From contig CAIZNH010000004.1 in the NCBI GenBank assembly GCA_903934325.1, forward strand, positions 1 to 50,039: a stretch of DNA of 50,039 nt. The letters are read 5' to 3'. The stretch is from an uncultured Alphaproteobacteria bacterium (lineage in GTDB: Bacteria; Pseudomonadota; Alphaproteobacteria; Sphingomonadales; Sphingomonadaceae). A program made the position numbers and the translations under genes. Below, piece by piece: positions 33,975 through 43,609 of the stretch (position 1 is its first letter; every line of letters starts with the position of its first letter). Under the pieces are notes generated by a model that was not told the DNA's origin, did not search any database, and worked only from the letters and a program-made list of their open reading frames with translations.

Positions 33975-35527
33975 TGGGCGATATCTGGGACATCCTGCCC
34001 GGCCTGACCGACAAGCTCGCAGCCCACGTGGTGCTGTCGGCCAGCGCGATCGGGCTCGCCATGCTCATTGCGCTGCCGATGGCGGTGTGGGCGAGCCGCT
34101 CGGCGATTGTTGCGCGCCTGTCCCTCAGCCTTGCGAGCCTCGTGCAGACTATTCCTGCCCTCGCCCTCTTGGCATTGTTCTTCCCGCTGCTCCTGTCTCT
34201 TAGAGCGGTGTTCGGCGAGGGGCTGCCGACATTGGGCTTTCTCCCGGCGCTGATGGCGCTCACGCTCTATGCCCTGCTGCCGATCCTGAGGAACGCGGTG
34301 ACGGCGCAGGCCAACCTCGATGAAGGCGTGCTCGAAGCCGCCGACGGCGTCGGCATGACCAAGTGGCAGAAGCTCTATCTGGTCGAAGCCCCGCTTGCCG
34401 CGCCCTTCATCATGGCGGGTATCCGCACCGCATCGGTGTGGACCATCGGCGCGGCAACGCTCGCCACCACCATCGGCCAGCCGAGCCTTGGCGATCCGAT
34501 CTTCGCAGGGCTGCAAACCCAGAACTGGGCGCTGGTGCTGGCAGGATGTCTCGTGAGCGCGGGGCTGGCGCTGGTGGCCGACTGGCTGCTGTGGTGGGTC
34601 GAGCGCGGGATCGACGAGCGCAAGCGCTGGAAATGGGCCTCGGCCCTGCTGGCGGTGGTGGCAGGGGTCTCCGCCGCGCTGGTCTCGCAATCGGGCCACG
34701 AGGAGCGCCGCATCGTCATCGCCTCCAAGCAGTTCTCCGAGCAATATATCCTCGCCCAATTGATCGGCGCGCGGCTGGAGGCGGCGGGATACGCGGTCGA
34801 ATATCGCGACGGGCTGGGCAGCGCGGTGGTGCATTCGGCGGTGGCTTCATCGAGCATCGACATCTCGGTCGACTATACCGGCACGATCTGGACCAATTAT
34901 CTGAAGCGCAGCGACAATCCTGGGCGCGAGGCGATGTACACCACGATCCGCGACTGGGAAGCGCGCGAGAACAAGGTGAAGGTGCTGGGACGGCTGGGGT
35001 TCGAGAACGCCTATGCCTTCGCCATGCGGGCGGACCGGGCGAAGGAACTGGGCGTTGCCAGCCTGGCCGATCTCGTCACCGTCGCCCCGCAGCTGACGGT
35101 GGGCGGCGATCCCGAATTTTTCGAGCGGCCCGAATGGATCGCGGTGAAGGACGCCTATGGCCTCAGCTTCGGCAAGAGCCGCAATTTCGCGCCGACCTTC
35201 ATGTATAATGCGCTGCAATCGGGCGAGGCGGACGTGATCAGCGCCTATACCTCCGACGGGCGGATCGCGGCGGACAAGCTGGTGGTGCTGGCCGATCCCG
35301 AGGGCGCTTTGCCAAGCTATGACGCGATGATCATGCTTAGCCCCCGCATCGCGAATGACGAAGGCGTGATCGCCGCCCTCACCCCGCTGGTGGGCGCGAT
35401 CAGCGTCGAAGCGATGCGCGAGGCGAACCTCGCGGTCGACCGCGAGGATGCGAAGAAAGTGACGCCCAAACAGGCGGCCGAGGGGTTGGCGCAATCTCTC
35501 CGTCGTCCCGGACTTGATCCGGGATGA
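33974..35527 (+). CDS. Fused ABC permease and substrate-binding protein (EgtU/OpuC type)
   Basis: A 517-residue fusion. The N-terminal 215 residues are a BPD permease domain of five to six helices with the coupling segment DEGVLEAADGVGMTKWQKLY and the motif TIGAATLATTIGQPSLGDPI. A linking helix at about 222-238 is followed by an OpuAC-type periplasmic binding domain (residues about 245-510) starting RRIVIASKQFSEQYILAQLI and containing DISVDYTGTIWTNYL. This architecture is shared by quaternary-amine importers and the ergothioneine transporter EgtU; the ligand here (glycine betaine, choline, carnitine or ergothioneine) cannot be told by eye. The last eight codons lie in a palindromic repeat, so the natural C terminus has been extended. 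Confidence 0.9.
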   Translation: MGDIWDILPGLTDKLAAHVVLSASAIGLAMLIALPMAVWASRSAIVARLSLSLASLVQTIPALALLALFFPLLLSLRAVFGEGLPTLGFLPALMALTLYALLPILRNAVTAQANLDEGVLEAADGVGMTKWQKLYLVEAPLAAPFIMAGIRTASVWTIGAATLATTIGQPSLGDPIFAGLQTQNWALVLAGCLVSAGLALVADWLLWWVERGIDERKRWKWASALLAVVAGVSAALVSQSGHEERRIVIASKQFSEQYILAQLIGARLEAAGYAVEYRDGLGSAVVHSAVASSSIDISVDYTGTIWTNYLKRSDNPGREAMYTTIRDWEARENKVKVLGRLGFENAYAFAMRADRAKELGVASLADLVTVAPQLTVGGDPEFFERPEWIAVKDAYGLSFGKSRNFAPTFMYNALQSGEADVISAYTSDGRIAADKLVVLADPEGALPSYDAMIMLSPRIANDEGVIAALTPLVGAISVEAMREANLAVDREDAKKVTPKQAAEGLAQSLRRPGLDPG

Positions 35528-35539
35528 CGGCCTTTTCTT
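35501..35539 (+). repeat. Palindromic repeat forming the gene end and a terminator
   Basis: CGTCGTCCCGGA (35501-35512) pairs with TCCGGGATGACG (35518-35529) with one G-T pair around CTTGA, followed by CCTTTTCTT. Its core matches the repeat at 1289-1309. The repeat supplies the final codons and TGA (35525-35527) of the importer gene and probably its transcription terminator. Confidence 0.75.
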
Positions 35540-35966
35540 AAGACGCCTTCCGCCACACCTGCGTCTGGCAGATCGGACCGAAGCAGCCCTTCACTTCCAG
35601 CGCGCCGTCGCCCTTGCGGCGGACTTCGGAGGTGTAGGTGCGGCCGGTCTTGGGATCATAGACCTGCCCGCGCCAGGCATCGCCATCATTGTTGAGACCG
35701 GTGAGGATCGCCGTGCCGATGAGCTTGCGCTGGCGCTTGGCCGGATCGGAATTGTTGATGTCGCGCTGGTCATTGCCGCCCTTGGGGGCGATCAGGAACC
35801 GCTCGATCGTGCCGCACAGCGATTTGCCGCATTTGCGGATCGCGATCACCGCGTCCTTTTCCGCCGTCACCCAGCGCCCCGCGATCGGATCGGCGGCCTG
35901 CGCCGGACTCGCCGCCGCCAGCATCGCCGCCACGCCTGCGCCTGCAATCATCCATCGTGCCATCAT
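35538..35966 (-). CDS. DUF2147 exported protein
   Basis: A 142-residue protein with signal peptide ending AAASPAQA and a DUF2147 beta-barrel-like domain: PIAGRWVTAEKDAVIAIRKC, then LIGTAILTGLNNDGDAWRGQ, VYDPKTGRTYTSEV and the C-terminal GCFGPICQTQVWRK. Four cysteines in two CxxxC-like pairs could form disulfides. The family is periplasmic and of unknown function. ATGs exist at 35984, 35966 and 35963; the AAGGAAGG ribosome-binding site lies just before the 35966/35963 pair, so 35966 is chosen. It runs convergently into the repeat at the end of the importer gene. Confidence 0.85.
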   Translation of the reverse strand: MMARWMIAGAGVAAMLAAASPAQAADPIAGRWVTAEKDAVIAIRKCGKSLCGTIERFLIAPKGGNDQRDINNSDPAKRQRKLIGTAILTGLNNDGDAWRGQVYDPKTGRTYTSEVRRKGDGALEVKGCFGPICQTQVWRKAS

Positions 35967-35992
35967 CGCGCCCTTCCTTTTCATCTGCCCGT

Positions 35993-37822
35993 TCAGGCAA
36001 AACCAACACCGAACGGCCAGCGCCGTCCGCACACCCCGAGCACCTTGAACAGCGTGCCCATCTGGCTGTCGTCCACCAGCCGGTCACGCTGGCGCTTCAG
36101 CTTGTCCTTTTCGCCCGGATTGCGTCGCTGCAACGCTTCGGTGCGCGTGTCGATCCCCATCTGGCGCAGCCATTCGCCCTGGAATTGCAGCCCCATCACC
36201 TCGGCCCCGTTCTGCGCCGCGACGTGGCTCAAAAGCTCGAAATCGACATGGGCGGTGATATCGGCCTCGCCCGGATGGTCAAACACATCGACCTTCTTGT
36301 GCGCTTTCAGGGCCTGCAAGGTGGTGCCCGCGCGCAGCTCCATGTGGCCATAATCGATGATCAGCGCCGCCCCGCCCTGATCGCGCAGGCGCTGGGCAAT
36401 CTCGGTCATCACCGCGACCGCCGCAGGGCTGGTCTCGATCGTCGCCCCCTGGGAGGCCTTGAGCCAGCTCGGCGGGACGATGTGATCCATCCGTTCCTTG
36501 CCCGCGACATAGGCGAATTTCTTGCCCTCGATCCCCACCATCCGTTCAAACCAGCCATCGGCCGAGCGCACCAGCTGGTGGATCGGCAGGGCATCGAAGA
36601 ACTCGTTGGCGACGATCAGCAGCGGGGCATCATCGGGCAGGGTCGAAAGATCATGGTGGTGGTGGCAACCGGGGAACAGCTCGCGCTGCATCTGCCGCAA
36701 GGTCGGCGAGGTTTCGACGAAGTGAACCTCGGGCGCGAATTCGTAACGCGCCGCCGCCGCCAGCGCATCCCTGGCCAGTGTCCCGCGACCGGGGCCGAGC
36801 TCGACATAGTGGATGCGCTTGCGGCTGCCCATGCGCACCCACAGGTCCGCCAGCCACAGCCCGATCAGCTCGCCGAACATCTGGCTCACCTCGGGCGCGG
36901 TGATGAAGTCGCCCTGATCGCCCAAGGGATCGCGGCTGGCATAATAGCGTGCGTTGCTTTCGGCCATGTAGTGGGCAAGGCTCATCGGCCCGGTCTCGCG
37001 GATCAGGCGGCGGAAGCTCTTGTTCAGATCGATCTTGGCGCGGGCAGCGGCCTTGGCTTCCGCCTTGGCGCGCTTTTCGGCTTCGGCGGCAGCGGCGGCC
37101 TCGGTCTTCAGGCGGGCCTTCTCCTCGGCTTCGAGCCGGGCTTTCTCTTCGGCTTCGGCTTTCAGACGCGCCGCTTCTTCGGCCTCCAGCCGTGCCTTTT
37201 CCTCGGCCTCGGCCTTCAGGCGGGCTTCTTCCTCGGCCTTGAGGCGCGCTTCCTCTTCCGCCTTGAGCCGCGCCGCTTCCTCGGCTGCGATCCGCGCCTT
37301 CTCCTCGGCTTCGGCCTTGAGCCGGGCTTCCTCGGCTTCGCGGCGGGCCTGCTCTTCGGCCTCGGATTTCAGACGCGCGGCTTCACGGGCTTCGGCTTCG
37401 GCGCGCGCCTTTTCCTCGGCCCTGAGGCGCTCGGCCTCGCGGGCTTCGGCCTCGCGGCGTTCGCGCTCTTCGGCAAGGGCGCGCTCCTTGGCTTCCTTGC
37501 GGGCCTGGGCTTCGGCCTCCTTGCGGGCCTTTTCCTCGGCGGCGAGACGCGCGCGTTCGGCCACTTCGGCCTCGCGCCGGGCGCGGGCTTCGGCGGCGGC
37601 TTTCTCGCGGGCTTCGCGTTCGGCTGCGGCGCGGGCTAGGCTTTCGGCCTTGGCGCGCTCGCGCTCCTCGCGCATCAGGCGGGCGCGTTCCTCGGCTTCG
37701 GCCTTGGCCCGGGCAAGCGCTTCCGCCTTGGCGCGGGCTTCGGCTTCGGCGCGGGCGCGGGCCTCGTTCTTGGCCTCCTCGCGCGCCGCAGCGCGGGCGG
37801 CAGCCTCGGCCTCGGCCGCCAC
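35993..37822 (-). CDS. MidA/NDUFAF7-type SAM methyltransferase with long N-terminal charged helix
   Basis: The C-terminal 345 residues are a methyltransferase of the PF02636 (MidA/NDUFAF7) family: RETGPMSLAHYMAESNARYY, GDFITAPEVSQMFGELIGLW, the SAM loop YVELGPGRGTLARDAL and NEFFDALPIHQ. Relatives methylate an arginine of a complex I subunit. In front lies a run of about 265 residues made almost only of A, E, R and K, with repeated ARLKAEAEEKA-like units, predicted to form a long single helix as in TolA. Such an extension is not usual for this family. The only in-frame starts are a GTG at 37822 (AAGG 11 bases upstream) and an ATG at 38005 that would overlap lgt by 97 bases; I prefer the GTG. 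lgt lies directly upstream on the same strand. Confidence 0.8.
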   Translation of the reverse strand: MAAEAEAAARAAAREEAKNEARARAEAEARAKAEALARAKAEAEERARLMREERERAKAESLARAAAEREAREKAAAEARARREAEVAERARLAAEEKARKEAEAQARKEAKERALAEERERREAEAREAERLRAEEKARAEAEAREAARLKSEAEEQARREAEEARLKAEAEEKARIAAEEAARLKAEEEARLKAEEEARLKAEAEEKARLEAEEAARLKAEAEEKARLEAEEKARLKTEAAAAAEAEKRAKAEAKAAARAKIDLNKSFRRLIRETGPMSLAHYMAESNARYYASRDPLGDQGDFITAPEVSQMFGELIGLWLADLWVRMGSRKRIHYVELGPGRGTLARDALAAAARYEFAPEVHFVETSPTLRQMQRELFPGCHHHHDLSTLPDDAPLLIVANEFFDALPIHQLVRSADGWFERMVGIEGKKFAYVAGKERMDHIVPPSWLKASQGATIETSPAAVAVMTEIAQRLRDQGGAALIIDYGHMELRAGTTLQALKAHKKVDVFDHPGEADITAHVDFELLSHVAAQNGAEVMGLQFQGEWLRQMGIDTRTEALQRRNPGEKDKLKRQRDRLVDDSQMGTLFKVLGVCGRRWPFGVGFA

Positions 37823-37908
37823 AGCAACAGCCGCCTTGGCCGCTGTCTTGGCGGCGACGATATCATCCTCGGGATCGATCAGACGCAGCGCGCTGCGCCA
37901 GACCCCGT

Positions 37909-38805
37909 TTACGCCGGAGCTGTCGTCCCCGTGCCCAGCGGCTTGTTCCGCAGCGCGTAGATCACGACAATCAATCCAGTCAGGATAAGCGGTATGGTCA
38001 GCCATTGCCCCATCGATAGTCCGGTTCGTGCCGCGAAGTCAGCCAGCTGTGCGTCCGGCTCGCGGAAAAATTCGTTAACGAAGCGCGAAATGCCCATGCC
38101 GAGCGTGAACACGCCCGCCAGCAAGCCCGGGCGATAGCGCGCGCGGGTGGTCCAGAACAGCAGCATCATGATGACGAGCAGCGCCAGCCCTTCGAGCCCC
38201 GCCTGATAGAGCTGGCTGGGGTGGCGCGGCAGATCGTCGGCGGCGGGGAAGACCATCGCCCAGGGCACATCGGTGACGCGCCCCCACAGCTCGCCATTGA
38301 CGAAATTCGCCAGCCGCCCGAGCAGCATCCCCATCGGCACGCCGACTGCAACGTAATCGACCACACGGATGAAGTTGAGCCGATCGCGCCAGGCGACATA
38401 GGCCATCGCCACCGTCACCCCCATCAGCCCGCCGTGGAACGCCATCCCGCCTTCCCACATCCGCAGCAGCTTCCACGAGACAAAGCCGTCGCCGGAGAAA
38501 TCGGTGAAGGCGCTGGGGATGCCGGTGTCTCCGCCGGTGTAGAACAGCGCATAGCCCAGCCGTCCGCCGAAGATCACGCCCAGCGTGCAGTAGAAGAACA
38601 GATCATCGGCATGGCGCTGGGCCATCGGCGCGCCGGGCTGCTTCAGCATCTTCGAGGTGTGCCAATAGGCGAAGATCACCCCGATCAGATAAGCCAGCGA
38701 GTAATAGCGCAGCGTGAAAAAGCCCAGTTCGATGCCCGGACGCAGGCCGAGCTCCGCCCATTGGATCGGATCGGCAGCGCCGCTTGCGGCAAGTAGTGAC
38801 AGCAC
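37909..38805 (-). CDS. lgt: Prolipoprotein diacylglyceryl transferase
   Basis: A 298-residue integral membrane enzyme that attaches diacylglycerol to the lipobox cysteine of prolipoproteins, such as the YceI lipoprotein in this window. The Lgt signature GRLANFVNGELWGR is intact, as are the catalytic-region MAFHGGLMG and the periplasmic HPSQLYQAGLEG segment. Seven or so membrane helices are visible. The start is a GTG at 38805 with AAGGGG 9 bases upstream. It is followed by the MidA-like methyltransferase on the same strand and is divergent from the acyl-CoA synthetase at 39011. Confidence 0.96.
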   Translation of the reverse strand: MLSLLAASGAADPIQWAELGLRPGIELGFFTLRYYSLAYLIGVIFAYWHTSKMLKQPGAPMAQRHADDLFFYCTLGVIFGGRLGYALFYTGGDTGIPSAFTDFSGDGFVSWKLLRMWEGGMAFHGGLMGVTVAMAYVAWRDRLNFIRVVDYVAVGVPMGMLLGRLANFVNGELWGRVTDVPWAMVFPAADDLPRHPSQLYQAGLEGLALLVIMMLLFWTTRARYRPGLLAGVFTLGMGISRFVNEFFREPDAQLADFAARTGLSMGQWLTIPLILTGLIVVIYALRNKPLGTGTTAPA

Positions 38806-39010
38806 GGAGCGAACCCCTTATTGACAATGATATGCCGTATCGGCGGGCCTGATTTGGCCGTGTTGCGAAGGTGCTTCTGGCACAGCGCGCAAGGCAGGGG
38901 AAGGGGCGCAGGACGCCGGGACGGAATGGGACAGGCAATTCGGCACGCTATGCGGCACATGGGGTCGCACCCGGCCGACGCGCCGCAACAAGAGAGAGGA
39001 ACATAACCGC

Positions 39011-40726
<1,716 letters not shown>

Positions 40727-40733
40727 GCCACAC

Positions 40734-43493
40734 GTGAGCCCCCGGCGTGTTCCCGGCCAGCGGGCGATCATCGACCGGCGCGCGCTGGCCGATGAGGTCG
40801 CTGGCCTGCACGCGTCCGGGGGCGCGGGCGCGCGGGCGGAGATCGTCAAGGCTCTGCGCGCCGCGCTCGACATAGGGCGCGCAGAGCTGGCCCGGCGGCT
40901 GGCCGAGGCGCCATCGGCCGGGCACGAGGTGACGGGGGGCTATTCCTTCCTCACCGATCAATTGCTGCGGGTGATCCACGATCACGTGACCACCCACCTC
41001 TATCCCGTGCCCAACCGCACGCAGGCAGAACGCCTCGCGATCCTTGCGGTGGGCGGCTACGGGCGCGCCGAGATGGCGCCCCATTCGGATATCGACATCG
41101 CCTTCATCACCCCGATGCGCCGCTCGCCGTGGTGCGAACAGGTGATCGAGGCAATGCTCTACATCCTGTGGGATCTCGGCCTCAAGGTCGGCCATTCGAG
41201 CCGCACCGTGTCGGACACGATGCGCATGGCGAAGGAGGATCTCACCATCCGCACCGCCCTGCTCGAAAGCCGGCTGGTGTGGGGCGACCAGCCGCTTTAC
41301 GAGGAATTGCGCCAGCGCTTCTGGAGCGATGTCGCCAAGGGGAGCGAGCGGCAGTTCCTCACCCTCAAGCTCGCCGAACGCGATGCGCGGCACAAGCGCA
41401 TGGGCGACAGCCGCTATGTGGTCGAACCCAACGTCAAGGATGGCAAGGGGGGCTTGCGCGATCTCCAGACGCTCTACTGGATCGGCAAATATGTCCACCG
41501 CGTCGGCTCTGCGGCAGAGCTGGTCGATGTCGGCCTGCTGACCGCCGGGGAATATCGCAACTTCCGCCGCGCCGAGGGCTTTCTGCTGGCGGTGCGCTGC
41601 CACATGCACATTCTCACCGATCGCGCCGAGGACCGGCTGACCTTCGACCTTCAGCGCCGCGTGGCCGAGCGGATGCAATTCGCCGACCGCCCGGGCAAGA
41701 GCGCGGTCGAGCGGTTCATGCAGTACTATTTCCTTCAGGCGAAACGCGTCGGCAGCCTGACCGGCGTGTTCCTTGCGCATCTCGACGAGGAATTCGCCCG
41801 CAAGCGCACCCGCAGCGGCTTCTTTGCCGGATGGACCCAGCGTCCGCGCGTGTTCAAGGGCTACATGGTCGAAGGCGGAAAGCTGCGCGCGCCCGGCGAT
41901 GACTGGTTCCGCACCGATCCTGTGCGCCTTGTCGAAGTGTTTCAGCTGGCCGAGGCCGAGGGGCTGGAAATCCACCCCGAAACCATGCGGCAGGCGGGGC
42001 GCGATGCGAAGCTGATCGACGCCGCCGTGCGCCGCGACAAGCGCGCCAACGCCCTGTTCCTCGACCTTCTGGGCGGGCGCAAGGACCCGGAGAACGCCCT
42101 GCGTTGGATGAACGAGGCCGGCGTGTTCGGCCGCTTCGTGCCCGATTTCGGCCGGGTCAACGCGCAGATGCAGTTTGACATGTATCATCACTACACGGTC
42201 GACGAACACACCATCCGCGCCATCGGGCTGCTCTCGCAGATCGAGCGGGGGCTGCTCGCCGCCGATCACCCGCGCGGCACCCGCGAGATTTCCAAGGTCG
42301 CCTCGCGCCGCGCGCTCTATGTCGCGGTGCTGCTGCACGATATCGCCAAGGGGCGCGGGGGCGATCATTCGGAACTGGGCGCGGAGGTGGCGCATCGCCT
42401 TTGCCCGCGTTTCGGGCTGGACGAGAAGGAGACCGATCTCGTCGCCTGGCTGGTGCTCCATCATCTCCTGATGAGCCGCACCGCGCAGAAGCGCGATCTC
42501 ACCGATCCCAAGACGATCGAGGATTTCGCAGGCGAGGTGCAGAGCCTTGAACGCCTGCGCAATCTCGCCATCCTCACCGCGGTCGATATCCGTGCCGTGG
42601 GGCCGGGGACGTGGAACAGCTGGAAGGGCCAGCTGCTGGGCGAGCTTTACGACGCGACGCAGGAGCGCCTGCGGTTGGGCCACAGCGGCCACGGGCGCAA
42701 GCAGCGGGTCGCGGCCAAGAAGGATGCGGTCGCGCGGCTGCTGGGCGAGCAGGAGGATCTGGTCGATTCCATCGGCGCGCAGCTGGCCGACGCCTACTGG
42801 ATCGCCGAGCCCGAGGACATCATCGTCGGCAACCTCAGGCAGTATGACGCCGCGCGCGCAGGCAGCGAGCAACTGTCGATCCAGTGCGAGCCCGACGAGA
42901 CCCGCGGCGCCACCCGCGTCAGCGTGATCGCGGCGGACCACCCCGGCCTGTTCTACCGCATGGCGGGCGGCATCCACCTTGCCGGCGCGAACATCATCGA
43001 CGCGCGCATCCACACCGCGCGCAGCGGCTATGCCGTCGACAATTTCCTCGTGCAGGACCAGCACGGCCAGCCCTTCCGCGAAGAGGCGCAGATCGCGCGG
43101 ATCCAGAAGGGCATCCGCGACGCGCTGCTCGCCAAGGTCGAACTGGTGCCCAAACTGGCCGCGCGCCCGCTCGCCCATTCGCGCGCCAAGGCCTTCGATG
43201 TCGCCCCGCGCGTCGGCTTCGACAATGACGCCTCGAACAACTTCACCGTGATCGAGGTGACCGCGCGCGATCGGCCCGCGCTGCTCAACCGGCTGGCGCA
43301 CGCGCTCTACAAGGCCAACCTGATCGTCCATTCCGCCCATATCACCGCCTATGGCGAGGCGGCGGCGGATACCTTCTACGTCACCGATCTGACGGGGGCG
43401 AAGATCAAGGGCACGGATCGTCTGGCCGAGATCGAAGCCCGGCTGCTGGAGGCCGCAAGCGACCGCCGCCAGCAACAGCTGGAAAAAGCGTAA
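40734..43493 (+). CDS. glnD: [Protein-PII] uridylyltransferase/uridylyl-removing enzyme
   Basis: A 919-residue nitrogen sensor that uridylylates PII proteins when glutamine is low and removes UMP when it is high. The nucleotidyltransferase domain has GGYGRAEMAPHSDIDI at about residue 104-120, the HD hydrolase domain has VLLHDIAKGRGGDHS at about 530, and two C-terminal ACT domains that bind glutamine begin near 729 and 839. The start is a GTG at 40734, 7 bases after the acyl-CoA synthetase stop; the frame is open further upstream but only inside that gene. The length fits alphaproteobacterial GlnD. Confidence 0.96.
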   Translation: MSPRRVPGQRAIIDRRALADEVAGLHASGGAGARAEIVKALRAALDIGRAELARRLAEAPSAGHEVTGGYSFLTDQLLRVIHDHVTTHLYPVPNRTQAERLAILAVGGYGRAEMAPHSDIDIAFITPMRRSPWCEQVIEAMLYILWDLGLKVGHSSRTVSDTMRMAKEDLTIRTALLESRLVWGDQPLYEELRQRFWSDVAKGSERQFLTLKLAERDARHKRMGDSRYVVEPNVKDGKGGLRDLQTLYWIGKYVHRVGSAAELVDVGLLTAGEYRNFRRAEGFLLAVRCHMHILTDRAEDRLTFDLQRRVAERMQFADRPGKSAVERFMQYYFLQAKRVGSLTGVFLAHLDEEFARKRTRSGFFAGWTQRPRVFKGYMVEGGKLRAPGDDWFRTDPVRLVEVFQLAEAEGLEIHPETMRQAGRDAKLIDAAVRRDKRANALFLDLLGGRKDPENALRWMNEAGVFGRFVPDFGRVNAQMQFDMYHHYTVDEHTIRAIGLLSQIERGLLAADHPRGTREISKVASRRALYVAVLLHDIAKGRGGDHSELGAEVAHRLCPRFGLDEKETDLVAWLVLHHLLMSRTAQKRDLTDPKTIEDFAGEVQSLERLRNLAILTAVDIRAVGPGTWNSWKGQLLGELYDATQERLRLGHSGHGRKQRVAAKKDAVARLLGEQEDLVDSIGAQLADAYWIAEPEDIIVGNLRQYDAARAGSEQLSIQCEPDETRGATRVSVIAADHPGLFYRMAGGIHLAGANIIDARIHTARSGYAVDNFLVQDQHGQPFREEAQIARIQKGIRDALLAKVELVPKLAARPLAHSRAKAFDVAPRVGFDNDASNNFTVIEVTARDRPALLNRLAHALYKANLIVHSAHITAYGEAAADTFYVTDLTGAKIKGTDRLAEIEARLLEAASDRRQQQLEKA

Positions 43494-43609
43494 CTGCAAT
43501 TACTCGAAGATTCAGGATTTTAGCAGGATCCGCCAAACCTGCCGCGATAGGTTGCAATTGCGGGACGTATTGCTATTGGGGCGGCCCTCAACTCAGGGAG
43601 AGTTATAAC

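Noticed and set aside
37020..37988. Plus-strand frame of serine, alanine and arginine repeats
   Set aside because: It is the complement of the charged-helix repeats of the methyltransferase gene; the minus-strand reading joins a real enzyme domain.
38820..38850. TTGACA at 38821 as a promoter for the acyl-CoA synthetase
   Set aside because: No -10 element lies at a suitable distance, and the site is far from the start at 39011.
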